In this document: one piece after another, positions 14,376 through 17,088 of the stretch
Position numbering within the stretch: the first letter of the stretch is position 1
How the letters are laid out: every line of letters starts with the position of its first letter
DNA from: Clostridiales bacterium
Lineage (GTDB): Bacteria > Bacillota > Clostridia > Oscillospirales > Oscillospiraceae
Assembly (NCBI GenBank): GCA_021200895.1
Contig: JAJQFX010000137.1
Location: forward strand, 1 to 17,088
Direction of reading: 5' to 3'
DNA: 17,088 nt
Program-made: the position numbers and the translations under genes
Notes under the pieces: generated by a model
What the model was told of the DNA's origin: nothing
Databases searched by the model: none
What the model saw: the letters and a program-made list of their open reading frames with translations, nothing else

Positions 14376-14387
14376 ATGGGGTATAAT
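14359..14387 (+). promoter_or_regulatory. Promoter of downstream structured RNA, inside nuclease 3' end
   Basis: TTTACA (14359-14364) and TATAAT (14382-14387) have a 17-bp spacer. The -35 box lies inside the last codons of the nuclease gene. No reading frame with a ribosome-binding site follows, so it probably drives a non-coding RNA starting near 14394. Confidence 0.75.
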
Positions 14388-14393
14388 ATAGAC

Positions 14394-14543
14394 AGAATAG
14401 AAAAGGTCACTTGAGGTGGTCAATTTCGTGGCAGCCACACGCCGCTGGTACTGACAGGGGGAACCCGAGAGATGCAGGAGAACGCCACGCCTGCCAAGTG
14501 ACCGAACCTATTGGGGGCTGCTTTCCGGCAGCCTCTTCGTTTT
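14394..14543 (+). ncRNA. Candidate structured non-coding RNA, family not recognised
   Basis: The predicted transcript of about 150 nt has a good promoter upstream and an intrinsic terminator at its end. A perfect 9-bp closing stem pairs GGTCACTTG (14405-14413) with CAAGTGACC (14495-14503). Inside, CGTGGC (14427-14432) can pair with GCCACG (14484-14489), leaving a 13-nt strand (14414-14426) opposite a 5-nt strand, and a purine-rich interior with CAGGGGGAACCCGAGAG. I compared it by eye with SRP RNA (no GGAAGGNAGCAGC helix 8 core), RNase P, tmRNA, T-box, SAM, TPP and cobalamin motifs and saw no match. A 6S-like or clade-specific sRNA, or a terminating riboswitch, remain possible. The TTG-started frame across it lacks a convincing RBS. 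Confidence 0.55.
14513..14543 (+). terminator. Intrinsic terminator of the structured RNA
   Basis: GGCTGC (14516-14521) pairs with GCAGCC (14528-14533), extended outward by a G-C pair and two G-T wobbles, and is followed by TCGTTTT. Confidence 0.7.
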
Positions 14544-14558
14544 ACAGGAAGACAATCA

Positions 14559-14588
14559 GGAACCGCACGGCTTTTGCCGTGCGGTTCC
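14559..14588. other. Perfect 13-bp hairpin in the gap before ppk
   Basis: GGAACCGCACGGC (14559-14571) pairs perfectly with 14576-14588 around a TTTT loop. No T-run follows on either strand. It may be a second, back-up transcription end or a small mobile palindrome. Confidence 0.5.
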
Positions 14589-14670
14589 CTTATGCCCAAA
14601 TTTCCTGACGGCATAAAGACGCCGGAGAAAGTGATGCAATTTCCCTCTTTTCTTTTCTTCCCAAATGCGA

Positions 14671-14676
14671 TATAAT
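14671..14676 (+). promoter_or_regulatory. Candidate -10 box of ppk promoter
   Basis: TATAAT is perfect, but the -35 position (TTTTCT, 14648-14653) is poor, so strong constitutive use is doubtful and an activator is possible. It implies a leader of about 94 nt before ppk. No clear Pho-type repeat is seen. Confidence 0.5.
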
Positions 14677-14695
14677 AGGGCAAATTACAGAGGTG

Positions 14696-14728
14696 CCGCC
14701 GATGCCGCGTGAAAGCGGGGCGAGGCGG
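14696..14728 (+). promoter_or_regulatory. Structured leader element upstream of ppk
   Basis: CCGCC (14696-14700) pairs with GGCGG (14724-14728), and CCGC (14705-14708) with GCGG (14715-14718) around a GTGAAA loop. The two helices are separated by an internal loop, GATG opposite GGCGA. It lies in the predicted ppk leader about 50 nt before the start codon. I match it to no known riboswitch. Confidence 0.4.
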
Positions 14729-14776
14729 ACGCCGCATAGCAGTCTGTCAATCGGGAATACCAGGGAGGGGATTCAC

Positions 14777-17088
14777 GTGAGCAAACAGGAACGTAAGCAA
14801 ATCAAAACAGAGGACGCGCTTCCTTCGGAGGAGGAGGGCTATCCGCTGGTCTGCTTCGCCAACCGGGAGCTGTCCTGGCTGAAATTTAACGAGCGGGTGC
14901 TGGAGGAAGCCTGCGCCCCGGAGAACCCGCTGGGGGAGCAGCTCTCCTTCGCCGCCATCTTCCAGAGCAATCTGGATGAGTTCTTCATGGTGCGGGTGGG
15001 CAGCATTTATGACCATTTGGGGACGGACTTCCGGGAGAACAAAACCAGTATGTCCGCCCGGGAGCAGCTGGACGCCATTCTGGCCGATGTGAAGGGACTG
15101 CTCAAGCGCAAGGACGTCGTGTATGCCCAGCTTGTGGAGAAGCTCAGGGAGAACGGCCTGGAGATATGCACCTTCAACGCCCTGACCGACAAGGAGAAGC
15201 GGGCGCTGGAGAAGTACTTCCTGGTGGATGTGCTGCCTCTGCTCTCGCCTCAAATCGTGGCCCCTAAGCAGCCCTTCCCCTTCCTGCAAAACGAGCATAT
15301 CTACGCCGTCATCACCCTAAAGACCAAGAGCGGCAACAATCGCCTGGGCATTGTCCCCTGTACAGGCGGGGTGCTGAAGCGGCTGATTCCCGTGCCGGGG
15401 AGCGACAGCCGTTATATCCTGATGGAGGATCTGATCCTCCAGTTCGCCACGCTGGAGTTTGAGCATTACCGCATTGTGAGCAAGTCGCTGATCCGCATCA
15501 CCCGCAACGCGGACATCTCCGTGGACGATATGTTCAGCGACGTGGAGGACCACAAGGCCAACTACCGCAAGACCATGGAGAAGATGATTCGGATGCGGCG
15601 GAAGCTGTCCCCCATCAAGCTGGAATTTCAGGGGCATATTGACAACACCGTGGTGGATACCATCAGCAAGCACCTGAACCTGCCGAAGAAGCAGATGTTC
15701 CGATCCAACGCTCCGCTGGACCTGTCCTTCCTGTATCTGGTGCGGGACGCGCTGCGGGACCGCCGGGAGCTGTTCTTCCCCCGCCGCAGCCCGCAGAGGA
15801 ACCCCGCCATCGACAGCCATCGGCCAATCATTCCGCAGATTCAGGAGAAGGATAAGCTCTTGTCCTATCCTTATGAGAGTATGCGTCCCTTCCTGCGGCT
15901 GCTGGAGGAGGCGGGCAGCGACCCGGCGGTGACCTCCATCCGCATTACCCTTTACCGGGTGGCCCACAACAGCCTGGTGGTGGACGCCCTGGCCCGGGCC
16001 GCCGAAAACGGGAAAGAGGTGCTGGCCCTGGTGGAGCTGCGGGCCAGATTTGACGAGGAGAACAACCTGGACTGCTCCCAGGTGCTGGAGGAGGCCGGCT
16101 GCCGTATCATCTACGGCCTGGACGGCATGAAGACCCACTCCAAGCTGTGTCTGATTACCCGGCAGACGGAGGAGGGCATTCAATATATCACCCAGGCGGG
16201 CACCGGCAACTACAGCGAAAGCACGGCGAAGCAGTACACCGACCTGTGCCTGATGACCGCCAATCCGGAAATCGGGCGGGAAGCTGCCAGCATCTTCCAC
16301 TCCCTCTGCCTGGGGGAGACCATTGAAACCACCCAACACCTGCTGGTGGCCCCGCACTGCCTCCAGAACCGCCTGCTTGACCTGATCGACGGACAAATTG
16401 CCGTGGCAAAGGCGGGGGGACAGGGCTATGTGGGCATCAAGTGCAACTCCGTCACCGATAAGGTGCTGATCGAAAAGCTGATCGAAGCCTCCCAGGCCGG
16501 GGTACGGGTGGAGATGATCGTCCGGGGCATCGCCTGCCTGGTCTCCGGCATCGCCGGATTTACCGACCACATCCAAATCATCAGCATCGTGGGCCGTTTC
16601 CTGGAGCACAGCCGGGTCTACATCTTCGGAACAAACGGCACGGAGCAGATTTACATTTCCTCCGCCGACTTTATGACCCGCAACACTACCCGGCGGGTGG
16701 AGGTGGCCACCCCCATCTATGACCCGGACCTGAAGGCGCAGCTGCTCCAGATGTTCCACATCATGTGGAATGACAATGTGAAGGTGCGGGTGCAGTCCTC
16801 GGACGGCACCTACCACCGGAAGGATGAGCCGGAGCAGCCGCCCCTGAATGCGCAGGAATACTTCTATCAGCAGGCGTATCTCCGGGCGGGGACCCCGCTG
16901 CCCACCAACCGGGCAGCAGCTGCCGAAGCGGACAGCACGGGGATGGAAGCGCCCGCAACCGCACCTGCGCCGCAAGTGGAGGAAGCGCCGGTGGAAGCTC
17001 CGCCCGAAGCTGTTGCACCTACGCCGGAGAATGTCGGGGCGGAGCCGTCCACGCCCACCCAGCAGCCCCCAGCCGCAGTTGTCCCGCC
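14777..17088 (+). CDS. ppk1: Polyphosphate kinase 1 (partial, runs off window)
   Basis: PPK1 builds inorganic polyphosphate from ATP, reversibly. The 770 codons present show CFANRELSWLKFNERVLEEA at the N-terminus, FFMVRVGSIYDH, then two PLD-like catalytic domains. The autophosphorylated histidine corresponds to H454 in GMKTHSKL, and the second active-site histidine to H611 in RFLEHSRVYIF; SSADFMTRN is also present. The start is GTG at 14777, with GGGAGGGG seven bases upstream. The catalytic protein is complete by about residue 700. It is followed by a Pro/Ala/Glu-rich low-complexity extension that continues past the window edge without a stop. No ppx or pho genes are adjacent within the window. 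Confidence 0.95.
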   Translation, partial: MSKQERKQIKTEDALPSEEEGYPLVCFANRELSWLKFNERVLEEACAPENPLGEQLSFAAIFQSNLDEFFMVRVGSIYDHLGTDFRENKTSMSAREQLDAILADVKGLLKRKDVVYAQLVEKLRENGLEICTFNALTDKEKRALEKYFLVDVLPLLSPQIVAPKQPFPFLQNEHIYAVITLKTKSGNNRLGIVPCTGGVLKRLIPVPGSDSRYILMEDLILQFATLEFEHYRIVSKSLIRITRNADISVDDMFSDVEDHKANYRKTMEKMIRMRRKLSPIKLEFQGHIDNTVVDTISKHLNLPKKQMFRSNAPLDLSFLYLVRDALRDRRELFFPRRSPQRNPAIDSHRPIIPQIQEKDKLLSYPYESMRPFLRLLEEAGSDPAVTSIRITLYRVAHNSLVVDALARAAENGKEVLALVELRARFDEENNLDCSQVLEEAGCRIIYGLDGMKTHSKLCLITRQTEEGIQYITQAGTGNYSESTAKQYTDLCLMTANPEIGREAASIFHSLCLGETIETTQHLLVAPHCLQNRLLDLIDGQIAVAKAGGQGYVGIKCNSVTDKVLIEKLIEASQAGVRVEMIVRGIACLVSGIAGFTDHIQIISIVGRFLEHSRVYIFGTNGTEQIYISSADFMTRNTTRRVEVATPIYDPDLKAQLLQMFHIMWNDNVKVRVQSSDGTYHRKDEPEQPPLNAQEYFYQQAYLRAGTPLPTNRAAAAEADSTGMEAPATAPAPQVEEAPVEAPPEAVAPTPENVGAEPSTPTQQPPAAVVP

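Noticed and set aside
14394..14543. SRP RNA, 6S RNA, RNase P RNA or a known riboswitch as identity of the structured RNA
   Set aside because: By eye the conserved SRP helix 8 core, RNase P conserved blocks and SAM, TPP, cobalamin and T-box core motifs are absent. 6S cannot be fully excluded because its sequence is poorly conserved.
14411..14608. 65-codon TTG-started frame over the structured RNA
   Set aside because: No convincing ribosome-binding site, no recognisable domain, and it runs through the closing stem, the terminator and the following hairpin.
15317..16975. 552-codon open frame on the minus strand opposite ppk
   Set aside because: It is antisense to a clear PPK1 gene. The protein is rich in His, Gly, Gln and Val with no recognisable domain, typical of a shadow frame in GC-rich coding DNA.

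Overview
The window reads as a high-GC member of the Bacillota, most likely class Clostridia and the Oscillospiraceae-like gut lineages. That placement is an inference from GC-rich third positions, strong Shine-Dalgarno sites with ATG, GTG and TTG starts, Firmicute-type sigma-A promoters, a GerM-domain lipoprotein, and the types of pyridoxamine kinase, TatD-linked radical SAM protein and short ProB present. It is mostly chromosomal housekeeping sequence with one small AT-rich accessory patch near 13.9-14.4 kb.

Layout. 88-2626 (minus strand): recR (recombination mediator), an ACT-domain threonine dehydratase with a strong promoter, and a small ASCH-domain protein. 2675-4356: a divergent promoter region, then a translationally coupled pair (plus strand) of a pyridoxamine kinase and a TatD-linked-type radical SAM protein, closed by a perfect hairpin. 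4424-6549: proB-proA operon with a near-consensus promoter, ATGA overlap and an intrinsic terminator; these genes make glutamate-5-semialdehyde, the proline precursor, and proC is not present. 6575-9167: promoter, an ABC exporter half-transporter and a RadC/JAB-domain protein, ending in a terminator shared with the convergent operon on the other strand. 9147-12205 (minus strand): response regulator, sensor histidine kinase and GerMN lipoprotein, an apparent cell-envelope sensing unit laid out like actinobacterial mtrA-mtrB-lpqB. 12417-13799: a DacA/PBP5-type D,D-carboxypeptidase facing away from that operon. The 211-bp gap between them carries two identical extended -10 elements facing each other as a 13-bp inverted repeat.

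13.9-14.8 kb is the most unusual part. An AT-rich, TTG-started PBECR2-like nuclease gene stands alone with its own promoter. Inside its 3' end begins a second good promoter that should drive a structured RNA of about 150 nt (9-bp closing stem, internal stem, intrinsic terminator) that I could not assign to a known family. From 14777 to the window end is ppk1 (polyphosphate kinase), with a structured leader and a Pro/Ala/Glu-rich C-terminal extension that runs off the window.

No tRNA, rRNA, CRISPR array, insertion sequence or prophage module was seen.
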